Assembly (NCBI GenBank): GCA_903859205.1
Contig: CAIOLM010000042.1
Span: 1-64,000, forward strand
From: an uncultured Microbacteriaceae bacterium
GTDB lineage: Bacteria > Actinomycetota > Actinomycetes > Actinomycetales > Microbacteriaceae
Length of the DNA stretch: 64,000 bases
Reading direction: 5' to 3'
Position numbers and translations under genes: made by a program. Below the pieces are notes generated by a model, which worked only from the letters and a program-made list of their open reading frames with translations, searched no databases and was not told where the DNA came from. Shown here piece by piece: positions 53,478 to 60,240 of the stretch; the stretch's first letter is position 1, and each line of letters begins with the position of its first letter.

Positions 53478-54437
53478 CTACAGCGCGCTTGTCGCCCACG
53501 CCGCGACGTGAGCGCGCACGGATTCCGGTGAAACGACGGTGATAAGGCCCGGGCGCAGGCTGATGGCGCGGAAAACGCTCTCGAGTGAGCCGAAATTGAT
53601 TTCGAGTTGCACCTTCCCCGCAGCGGAACGTACTTCGCGCGGAGCAAAGTCGGCAAGAGCGGAACGGGCCCAGGTGGGCAGCTCGAGGACCGCAACGATG
53701 TCCGTGTCGCTGACATCGAAGAGCGTGTCCGGCAGGGTCGACGGGTCAATTGCAATATCAATCTTGGTGTCCAACATGCGAACGTTTTCTAAGCGGTCGA
53801 CCCGGAACGTGCGCAACGCTTCACGGCTGTGGCACCAGGCCCGCAAGAACCATGTTCCCGCAACGTTCTCCACCCGAACCGGGTCAACGAGTCTCGTGGC
53901 GCTTCCCGAAGTCGGGCTGCGGTACTCAAACTCCACATGCACTCCGGCCGACAGAGCACGGGTGACCGTCTCAAGGCCAGACGGGGGCGTTGGAGCAGAA
54001 ATGGTTATCTCAGCGGTGCCTTGGGAGGATCCCCGAGCGACCTTGCGAATCAGCTCAGAGATGACGGACTTGGTGTTGGCATCAACCGCCTGTTCGATGA
54101 GCGACAACCCAGCGAGCAGTGTGGCGGCCTCGCGACCCGAGAACCGAGGGGTCGCGTCGATGGCGACCGTGTTGGTCAGGCTAATGATGTCGTCGTGCTC
54201 AAAGAGATCCCAGTCGATGTCAAACATCTGGTTTGAATAGACGTCGCCCGCTCTGTCGGGAACACCCATCGAGGTGAGGTCTTCAATCATTTTCTTAATC
54301 GTGGCCGGCTTCTCATCGAAGTTCTCGGCCACTTCTGCCACGGAGACGGGATTGTTTTGCAGCAAATAGGGAACGAGCGACAACAAGAGCGTGATTCGGT
54401 CTGATGCCTGAGCGCGGGGTTTCGCTGTCGCCATCAC
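53478..54437 (-). CDS. pafC: WYL-domain transcription regulator PafC
   Basis: A 319-residue regulator with an N-terminal winged helix-turn-helix (ITLLLSLVPYLLQNNPVSVAEVAE landmarks) and a WYL domain with VEFEYRSPTSG and WFLRAWCHSREALRTFRVDR. PafB and PafC act as a heterodimer that switches on a RecA-independent DNA-damage response in mycobacteria; the WYL domain is thought to sense nucleic acid. It overlaps pafB by 4 nt (GTG 54437, or ATG 54434). Confidence 0.93.
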   Translation of the reverse strand: MMATAKPRAQASDRITLLLSLVPYLLQNNPVSVAEVAENFDEKPATIKKMIEDLTSMGVPDRAGDVYSNQMFDIDWDLFEHDDIISLTNTVAIDATPRFSGREAATLLAGLSLIEQAVDANTKSVISELIRKVARGSSQGTAEITISAPTPPSGLETVTRALSAGVHVEFEYRSPTSGSATRLVDPVRVENVAGTWFLRAWCHSREALRTFRVDRLENVRMLDTKIDIAIDPSTLPDTLFDVSDTDIVAVLELPTWARSALADFAPREVRSAAGKVQLEINFGSLESVFRAISLRPGLITVVSPESVRAHVAAWATSAL

Positions 54438-55426
54438 TTCACTCCCCCGTGGTTGTGTGCGATGGCGCCAAAACGGCTTTGCAAGGCTTCGACCAAGGAT
54501 GCCGGACTCAGTGCTCGAACACTGTCACCGAATTCCGTGAGCTCGTCGGCCAGAATATTGACGTCGCTGAAGTGAAGTTCTAACTCGCTCGCTTGATTCA
54601 GCGGGCCATAGATTGCGCAGAGCCTGATGTGGGCATCCGAGCTTGGGTCAACACGCAAGACCGCGGTGTTCTGCAGCTCGAGGGCGCTGAGCTCATTCTC
54701 CAACTGATCCGAATAGTCGATAGCCCCGCCATCGAAGGTTCGGTTGGGTAACTTGGTGGGCGTGCTCACCATTCGGCTGAGCAAGAAGGTGCGCTGGTCA
54801 TGGACATCAATGTCGTGACCGAGCATATGCCAAATTCCGTGGCGATTTGTAAGCGCCAGCGGGGCGACCGTTCGCTCTGTGGGAGCGCCCTCGCCCGGCT
54901 TGAGGTAGAGGAAGCGAGCCACGCCCTGACGCTGGAGGGTCTCTTCAAGAACGTCAAACGTGTCGTTGCTTGTGTTGATGCGTGGAGCTACTCCGACGAG
55001 TGCGTCGTTGGCGGGAATGCCGAGGGAACGCAATTTCGTGAGCGCGTGCCGCGACTCCATGCTGAGCGACCCATCGCGCCATGCTTCGGCAGCGAGGCGC
55101 AACAGTGAGAACTCGGCAGGACTGAAGGTGACGTCCTCGGGAAGTTCGTAGTCCGACTCTGAGATTCGATAGCGAGTCTCGTGTCCGTCCTCCCAGGCAT
55201 ACTCGAGCGTGAGCGTTTCAATGACGATGCCGAGATCACGGATATCACTCTTGTCGCGTTCAAACTGTCGCTTCAAACTGTCAAGCGAGGTCTTGTTGTT
55301 GGGGTTGTACTTGTCGCGATACCCCGGGACGCTTCCCAAAATCTCATCGATGAGAAGCCCGTAGCGATGAGAGATCAAAGTGAGAATCAGGCTGAACTGG
55401 CGTTCTTCCTTCGATAACTCAGCCAT
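54434..55426 (-). CDS. pafB: WYL-domain transcription regulator PafB
   Basis: A 330-residue partner of PafC with the same plan: N-terminal HTH (QFSLILTLISHRYGLLIDEIL landmark, SLKRQFERDKSDIRDLG) and WYL domain with VARFLYLKPGEG and HIWHML-type core (RHGIWHMLGHDIDVHDQRTFLLSRM landmarks). ATG 55426 follows GGGGGAG; an in-frame GTG at 55441 is less likely. The pair is retained although no Pup-proteasome gene is seen in this locus. Confidence 0.93.
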   Translation of the reverse strand: MAELSKEERQFSLILTLISHRYGLLIDEILGSVPGYRDKYNPNNKTSLDSLKRQFERDKSDIRDLGIVIETLTLEYAWEDGHETRYRISESDYELPEDVTFSPAEFSLLRLAAEAWRDGSLSMESRHALTKLRSLGIPANDALVGVAPRINTSNDTFDVLEETLQRQGVARFLYLKPGEGAPTERTVAPLALTNRHGIWHMLGHDIDVHDQRTFLLSRMVSTPTKLPNRTFDGGAIDYSDQLENELSALELQNTAVLRVDPSSDAHIRLCAIYGPLNQASELELHFSDVNILADELTEFGDSVRALSPASLVEALQSRFGAIAHNHGGVK

Positions 55427-55449
55427 GCGCTCCCCCGTCAATTCTTGGA

Positions 55450-56382
55450 CTAGTTGACACCCAAGATATCGATGACGAAGACCAGAGTGGAGTTAGCGGG
55501 AATCGCGCCGGATGCCTGATCGCCGTACCCCTGCGCCGGCGGAATCACCACGAGGATTTGCGAACCCACGGTCTGACCGACGATTGCGTCGCGGAATCCC
55601 GGAACGACACCATCCACTGAGAAGTCAGCAGGTGTGCCGCGCGACCAGCTGGAGTCAAAGGGCTGTGCGTTCTTCTCCCAAACCACACCGAGGTACTGCA
55701 CTGTGACGTTCGCGTGTGCGGGAACGACTTCTCCGTTGCCCTTCTTCATCACGGCGATTTTGAGCTCAGTCGGAGCTGGGGTGTTCGGGATGGTGATGCC
55801 TGGAACGCCCGAGTCGTTGAGAACGACCTGGGGGAAGCCGTCAGGAATGACCTGAGCGGCACCGGTGGCCTTGGTTGGGTTGACCTTGACGATGTCGAAA
55901 ACGACGACAATCGTGTCGTTCTTGCTCAGGTTGAGGCTCTTCGCGAGCGTCTCATCGTTGCCGATAACACCGACGACACGGCTACCCGCCTTGTGGCATT
56001 GCACAGCCTTGGAGATGCCACCCAGCTTGGTGACGTCAACGGGAATCTTTGCAGTGCTCTTGCCGTCGTATGCGGTGGCTTGCATCAGCTCACCGGTTTT
56101 GCCGTTGTAAATGGACGCTTCAATCGTGATGGATGAACCGGCTACGGCGACGTCGCCATTGCCCGAAATCACATCGACGGACTCCGTGGCGCTGACGCTG
56201 AGTCCGGGAGCGAACTTGACCTCGGGCTTCTTGCCGAAGTCACCAGAAACCGAGACCGCTTTTGTTCCGTTGCCTGGGCTGGCGAGCGGGTCGCAGGCGA
56301 CGTTTGCGCCGCCGGACTGTGAGCAGCCAGCGAGCCCGAGTACGAGGAGTGCTGCGGCGGTGAGAGCGAGAGGAGTGCGCAA
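55450..56382 (-). CDS. FKBP-type peptidyl-prolyl isomerase lipoprotein
   Basis: A 310-residue exported lipoprotein (signal peptide with lipobox GLAGC, Cys 20). The C-terminal 100 residues are a clear FKBP domain: VTVQYLGVVWEKNAQPFDSS, VVPGFRDAIVGQTVGSQILVVIPPAQGYGD and FVIDILGV landmarks. The region 40-165 resembles a second, degenerate FKBP domain (SGNGDVAVAGSSITIEASIY, GSRVVGVIG, TIVVVFDIVKV). Start is TTG 56382, supported by AAAGGAATTTTC directly upstream. Likely a folding helper at the outer membrane face. Located 8 nt before pafB on the other side of a small gap. Confidence 0.92.
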   Translation of the reverse strand: MRTPLALTAAALLVLGLAGCSQSGGANVACDPLASPGNGTKAVSVSGDFGKKPEVKFAPGLSVSATESVDVISGNGDVAVAGSSITIEASIYNGKTGELMQATAYDGKSTAKIPVDVTKLGGISKAVQCHKAGSRVVGVIGNDETLAKSLNLSKNDTIVVVFDIVKVNPTKATGAAQVIPDGFPQVVLNDSGVPGITIPNTPAPTELKIAVMKKGNGEVVPAHANVTVQYLGVVWEKNAQPFDSSWSRGTPADFSVDGVVPGFRDAIVGQTVGSQILVVIPPAQGYGDQASGAIPANSTLVFVIDILGVN

Positions 56383-56451
56383 GAAAATTCCTTTGGTGTG
56401 AGATGCGATGTCAGTCAGCCTGACAGAGCCAGATAGAGCTTACTTGGGTGG

Positions 56452-57465
56452 TTACTGGGAGTCCCCTGAAGGTTCCTCCGGTGCGTCGCCGGCAAGGGTG
56501 GCGCTGTGTTGAGCAGAGCGAACCCGCTTTCGCAAGATTTTGTCGCTTACTTGCCGTTCATGCAGCGCGCCCGGGGTCCAGGCTTCGACGTCTTCGGCGC
56601 TGTATTCCGACTTGGATGCACGGCGCTTGGGCTCCGGCAAGACCGTTCCTGGCGCCAAGCGTCGAGCGGTGAGTAAAAAGCCAGTGTGGCCAATCATGCG
56701 GTGATCCGGGCGAACAGCGAGTCCTTCGACATGCCAACCGCGAATCATGGTTTCTGACGCGTTTGGATGCGTGAAAAGGCCGGTGGCTCGAATGGCCTCT
56801 ACGGTGCGCGAAAGCTGGGTTACGGTGGCCACGTAGCACAGGAGCACTCCGCCGGGTGTGAGCGCTGTCGCCACAGCCTCGATGCACTCCCAGGGAGCGA
56901 GCATGTCGAGAACCGCGCGGTCAGCCGTGCCCGCATTGACTGTCTCAGGAAGAGCCTCGACAAGGTCGCCGACAGTGATTGTCCAGGTTGCTGGAAGGGA
57001 GCCAAAATATGTCACCCCGTTAGCTCGCGCAATGTCAGCAAACTCTTCTCGACGCTCGAAGCTGTAGAGGCGGCCCTCGGGGCCTAGGGCCCGCAGAATC
57101 CACATCGAGAGAGCGCCAGAGCCAACCCCGGCTTCGATGACGCGAGCACCGGGGTAAATGTCGACCATGCCCAAAATCGCCTGCGCGTCTTTGGGGTAAA
57201 TAATGGCGGCGCCACGCGGCATTGACATGACGAAATCATTGAGCAACGGGCGCAGAGCCAGGTGAGGTTCGCCTGCCTCGTTGTTGATGACCGAACCGTC
57301 AGGCAGCCCAATGATGCTGTCGTGACTCAACGCGCCGCGGTGCGAGTGAAAAACCTTTCCCGGCTCGAGCGTGATGGTGTTGAGCTTGCCCTTGGGTCCG
57401 GTCAGTTGAACCCGGTCACCGACGCGAAAAGGCCCCGATTCGTAGCGTTCAGGAGTCTTAGACAC
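56452..57465 (-). CDS. trmI: tRNA (adenine(58)-N(1))-methyltransferase TrmI
   Basis: A 337-residue SAM-dependent enzyme that makes m1A58 in the tRNA T-loop. An N-terminal beta domain (RVGDRVQLTGPKGKLNTI, HSHRGALSHDSIIG) precedes the Rossmann domain with VIEAGVGSGALSMWILRALGPEGRLYSFE (landmarks) and DMLAPWECIEA. The C-terminal tail is charged and low-complexity. GTG 57465 is the start, with AAGGAGGCG upstream and an 8-nt overlap with the HAD gene; the frame stays open for 58 more codons inside that gene. In other actinobacteria the Pup-proteasome genes follow it. Confidence 0.94.
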   Translation of the reverse strand: MSKTPERYESGPFRVGDRVQLTGPKGKLNTITLEPGKVFHSHRGALSHDSIIGLPDGSVINNEAGEPHLALRPLLNDFVMSMPRGAAIIYPKDAQAILGMVDIYPGARVIEAGVGSGALSMWILRALGPEGRLYSFERREEFADIARANGVTYFGSLPATWTITVGDLVEALPETVNAGTADRAVLDMLAPWECIEAVATALTPGGVLLCYVATVTQLSRTVEAIRATGLFTHPNASETMIRGWHVEGLAVRPDHRMIGHTGFLLTARRLAPGTVLPEPKRRASKSEYSAEDVEAWTPGALHERQVSDKILRKRVRSAQHSATLAGDAPEEPSGDSQ

Positions 57466-58144
57466 GCTCGCCTCCTTGGTGCGCAGCAAACACAATGCCC
57501 AGGTCGTCGGGAGTTGATCCGGCCAGGGTGTCCCAGAGGGTGGTCCCGATGGTTTCGTCCAGAGGGACGAGGTGACGAACGCCGATGAGGGCGCATCCGG
57601 CATCGTGGGCAGAACGCATGCCTGAGGGCGAATCTTCAATGGCTAGACAGTCGCGAGCGGGAAGACCAAGCTTTTCGGCGGCCAGCAGATACGCGGCCGG
57701 GTGTGGCTTCTGATGGGAGACGCGATCACCTGAGACAACGACATCAAAACGCGCCCCGGGGATGCTGTGAGCGACCACGTCGGCAATTGAGAAGACCGAC
57801 ATGGTGACAAGTGCTTGCGGCACACCCTGGGCGTGGAGAGCCGCGAGAAGCTCGACCGCACCCGGACGCCACGGAATGGACTGTGAAAGAAGCTCGCGCA
57901 CGCGCTCGGCCAAGAAATCGATGACCTCGGGAATCGTCAGATCGACTCCCCGATCGATCAGGGCCTGGGCGGTGACTGGAAGCCCCTGTCCCACCTGCAC
58001 GAGGCCGTCTTCGTGAGTCCAGTCTGCGCCGTATTGATTGGCAAGCTCAACCTCGGCGGTAATCCAGTAGTCCTCGGAATCTACGATGGTTCCATCAAGG
58101 TCCCACAACACGGCCGAGGGCATCGGAATCAGTGAACTGCTCAC
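57458..58144 (-). CDS. HAD-superfamily hydrolase, beta-phosphoglucomutase-like
   Basis: A 228-residue phosphatase/phosphomutase-like protein. Motif I is LWDLDGTIVDSEDYW (nucleophile and acid Asp), with a helical cap (about 20-85), motif II TMSVFS, motif III KPHPAAYLLAAEKLGL and motif IV AIEDSPSGMRSAHDAG. Substrate unknown. GTG 58144 is preferred: a TAGACT -10 element lies 7 nt upstream, so the message is leaderless; an open frame continues to 58168 across that element. Precedes and overlaps trmI. Confidence 0.9.
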   Translation of the reverse strand: MSSSLIPMPSAVLWDLDGTIVDSEDYWITAEVELANQYGADWTHEDGLVQVGQGLPVTAQALIDRGVDLTIPEVIDFLAERVRELLSQSIPWRPGAVELLAALHAQGVPQALVTMSVFSIADVVAHSIPGARFDVVVSGDRVSHQKPHPAAYLLAAEKLGLPARDCLAIEDSPSGMRSAHDAGCALIGVRHLVPLDETIGTTLWDTLAGSTPDDLGIVFAAHQGGERV

Positions 58145-58151
58145 TTGTGAG

Positions 58152-58157
58152 AGTCTA
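58152..58157 (-). promoter_or_regulatory. -10 element TAGACT of the HAD-trmI unit
   Basis: Minus-strand TAGACT ends 7 nt before GTG 58144, with no ribosome-binding site. It decides the start choice for the HAD gene. Confidence 0.5.
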
Positions 58158-58173
58158 ACCGCCACCAACCTCG

Positions 58174-58179
58174 TAGGCT
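58174..58179 (+). promoter_or_regulatory. -10 element TAGGCT of the PAC2 gene
   Basis: TAGGCT predicts a start near 58186 and a short leader with GAAAGGAG before ATG 58205. It is 17 bp from the divergent TAGACT element. Confidence 0.45.
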
Positions 58180-58204
58180 GGGCAACGAAAGCGAAAGGAG
58201 CACC

Positions 58205-59104
58205 ATGGCCGAGAATCGGGTCTTTGATGGTCGAATCCTTGTCGTCGCTTTTGAAGGCTGGAACGACGCTGGCGAGGCGGCATCGTCAACCGTGCGTGCG
58301 CTTCTCGACCAGCTCGACGTTGTGCCACTGGCATCCTTCGATTCCGAGAACTATTACGACTTTCAGCAGGTGCGCCCGATTGTTGGCTTCGACGACGAAG
58401 GACACCGCGTTTTGACCTGGCCGACAACGGTGCTCTACTCGCCACTCGTGCCCGGAATGTCGGCTAAGCCGCTAGCCCAAGATGCCTCACTCGACGTCAC
58501 CGGTGAGAATGGGTCAAATATCTACCTCATGCTCGGTCAAGAGCCGACTCGGAACTGGCAGACGTTTGCTGCCGAGGTTATCGATCTGGCGCTCGCCGCG
58601 GACATCTCGGGAATTGTGTTCTTAGGCGCGTTGCTTGCTGAGGTGCCGCATACTCGCCCGATCCCCATCTTTATTTCGAGCGAGAACCCCACGGTGCGCT
58701 CGCAGTTCGATGTTGAGCGCAGTTCGTATGAAGGTCCTGTGGGCATCCTGGCTGTTTTGGCCGATGCTGCCGAGCGCGCCGGGATTCCCACCATGAGCAT
58801 TTGGGCATCCGTTCCGCACTACGTGCACCACGCACCGTCCCCCAAAGCCACGCTCGCTCTTATCGACCGGCTTGAAGAAATCGTGGATGTCACGGTCGCC
58901 CGAGGGGCCTTGGTCAATGATGCTTCAGAGTGGGAGGCAAGTGTGGCCTCGCTAGCCGACGATGACGAGGAAATGGCTGCGTACATCGAGAGTCTCGAGC
59001 GCTCGCGCGATACGTTTGACTCCCCCGAGGCAAGTGGTGAGGCGCTCGCGCAAGAGTTTGAGCGGTTCTTGCGTGATTCCGACGAGAAGCCCGGTGCTGA
59101 CTAG
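58205..59104 (+). CDS. PAC2 family protein
   Basis: A 299-residue protein related to the eukaryotic/archaeal proteasome-assembly chaperone 2. Segments: [47 protein letters not shown] and [22 protein letters not shown] (landmarks). The actinobacterial members are of uncertain function and sit near the trmI-pafBC region in mycobacteria too. AAGGAGCACC precedes ATG 58205. Its TAG stop is shared as CTAG with the convergent uppP gene. Confidence 0.9.
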   Translation: MAENRVFDGRILVVAFEGWNDAGEAASSTVRALLDQLDVVPLASFDSENYYDFQQVRPIVGFDDEGHRVLTWPTTVLYSPLVPGMSAKPLAQDASLDVTGENGSNIYLMLGQEPTRNWQTFAAEVIDLALAADISGIVFLGALLAEVPHTRPIPIFISSENPTVRSQFDVERSSYEGPVGILAVLADAAERAGIPTMSIWASVPHYVHHAPSPKATLALIDRLEEIVDVTVARGALVNDASEWEASVASLADDDEEMAAYIESLERSRDTFDSPEASGEALAQEFERFLRDSDEKPGAD

Positions 59105-59934
59105 GCGCTCACCACGCCTAGGCCCAGCAACACGATGAGCACGAGCCCGAGCAAGACCCGGTAGACCACAAACGGTAGGAAGCTGCGAGTGCTCAGCCAG
59201 CGCATAAGGAACGCAATCACGCCGAATCCAACGACAAACGCGACCACGGTGGCGACGATCGTCTGAGGCAGCCCTACGGTTGCTGTGAGGGTGCCGTCTT
59301 TGAGACTCGAGTAGAGCTCGTAGAGCCCGCTCCCGAATACGGCGGGAACGGCCAGCAAGAAGCTGTAGCGCGCCGCAGCGGCACGGTTAAAGCCCATGAA
59401 GAGGCCCGCGGTGATCGTGCCACCCGAGCGACTGACACCAGGGATGAGCGCAAGGGCCTGCGCAAAGCCAAAAATAATGCCCCGGCCAGCCGTGAGGTTC
59501 TCGAGCGAGCGCTGTTTACGCCCGACGTAATCGGCAACGCCAAGAATGACGCCAAAAATGATGAGCGTTGCTGCAACCAGCCACAGGTTGCGAGCCACGG
59601 TCTCAATCTGGTGTTTAAAGACCAGGCCGAGCACGACGATGGGAATTGAGCCGACAATGATGAGCCAGCCCATGCGGGCATCCGAGTCTTTCCAAGTCAG
59701 GCGACCAAAGAGAGCGCGAAAAAAGTGCGAAACGATGCGCACGATGTCTCGCCAGAAGTAGATAAGTACAGCAAGCTCCGTACCGATCTGGGTGATGGCG
59801 GTGAAGGCTGCCCCTGGGTCAGAAGCAAAGGGCAGAAAGTGACCGAGAATCAGCAGGTGCGCCGAGCTCGAAATGGGGAGGAATTCAGTGAGTCCCTGAA
59901 CCAAGCCAAGAACGATTGCATCCAGAAAATTCAC
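59101..59934 (-). CDS. uppP: Undecaprenyl-diphosphatase UppP (BacA)
   Basis: A 277-residue polytopic enzyme that dephosphorylates undecaprenyl diphosphate, recycling the lipid carrier used by MraY and MurG. Motifs: [18 protein letters not shown] (about 10-27, with the essential E and S residues) and [18 protein letters not shown]. Eight or so helices. GTG 59934 is chosen because GATGAGG lies just upstream and the family begins here; the frame is open to 60003. Confidence 0.94.
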   Translation of the reverse strand: MNFLDAIVLGLVQGLTEFLPISSSAHLLILGHFLPFASDPGAAFTAITQIGTELAVLIYFWRDIVRIVSHFFRALFGRLTWKDSDARMGWLIIVGSIPIVVLGLVFKHQIETVARNLWLVAATLIIFGVILGVADYVGRKQRSLENLTAGRGIIFGFAQALALIPGVSRSGGTITAGLFMGFNRAAAARYSFLLAVPAVFGSGLYELYSSLKDGTLTATVGLPQTIVATVVAFVVGFGVIAFLMRWLSTRSFLPFVVYRVLLGLVLIVLLGLGVVSA

Positions 59935-60015
59935 GAAAACCTCATCTCGATGAACGCTGGCACATTGCCAGCCACCACGTTCCACTGTATCCGCCAGGAG
60001 CACTCGTCCGAGGCA

Positions 60016-60043
60016 TTTACCTGTTCAGAAATCGTGATAGTGT
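60016..60043 (+). promoter_or_regulatory. Promoter of tRNA-Leu
   Basis: TTTACC (60016-60021), a 16-bp spacer and TAGTGT (60038-60043) place the start near 60050, about 24 nt before the mature 5' end. Confidence 0.45.
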
Positions 60044-60073
60044 CGATTCCCGGTGCCTCGTGCATCATCACCT

Positions 60074-60157
60074 GCGCGGGTGGCGGAATAGGCAGACGCG
60101 CTAGCTTGAGGTGCTAGTGCCCTTACGGGCGTGGGGGTTCAAGTCCCCCCTCGCGCA
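60074..60157 (+). tRNA. tRNA-Leu (anticodon GAG)
   Basis: An 84-nt class II tRNA. Acceptor stem GCGCGGG/CTCGCGC (one G-U), anticodon stem CTAGC/GCTAG around the loop TTGAGGT with anticodon GAG at 60108-60110, a long variable arm (GCCC-TTAC-GGGC) and a T-arm with GGTTCAAGT in the expected place. The discriminator base is A (60157), typical for leucine. The CCA end is not encoded (CAG follows), so it must be added by the nucleotidyltransferase. It decodes CUC and CUU. Confidence 0.96.
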
Positions 60158-60164
60158 CAGTATG

Positions 60165-60188
60165 ACCCCGGTCTTCGGACCGGGGTTT
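60165..60188 (+). terminator. Terminator after tRNA-Leu
   Basis: ACCCCGGTC-TTCG-GACCGGGGT: a perfect 9-bp stem with a UUCG tetraloop at 60165-60186, followed by a short T stretch (TTTAC). Confidence 0.8.
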
Positions 60189-60228
60189 ACTGGTTAACTC
60201 GACCGGCCCAGTTCAGTGGTGTTTTCGA

Positions 60229-60234
60229 TAGCGT
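60229..60234 (+). promoter_or_regulatory. -10 element TAGCGT of the P-type ATPase gene
   Basis: TAGCGT ends 6 nt before ATG 60241 with no ribosome-binding site. Probable leaderless start. Confidence 0.45.
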
Positions 60235-60240
60235 AAAGAC

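Noticed and set aside
57466-57639. 58-codon N-terminal extension of TrmI
   Set aside because: It lies inside the HAD gene and is low-complexity; AAGGAGG and homology support GTG 57465.
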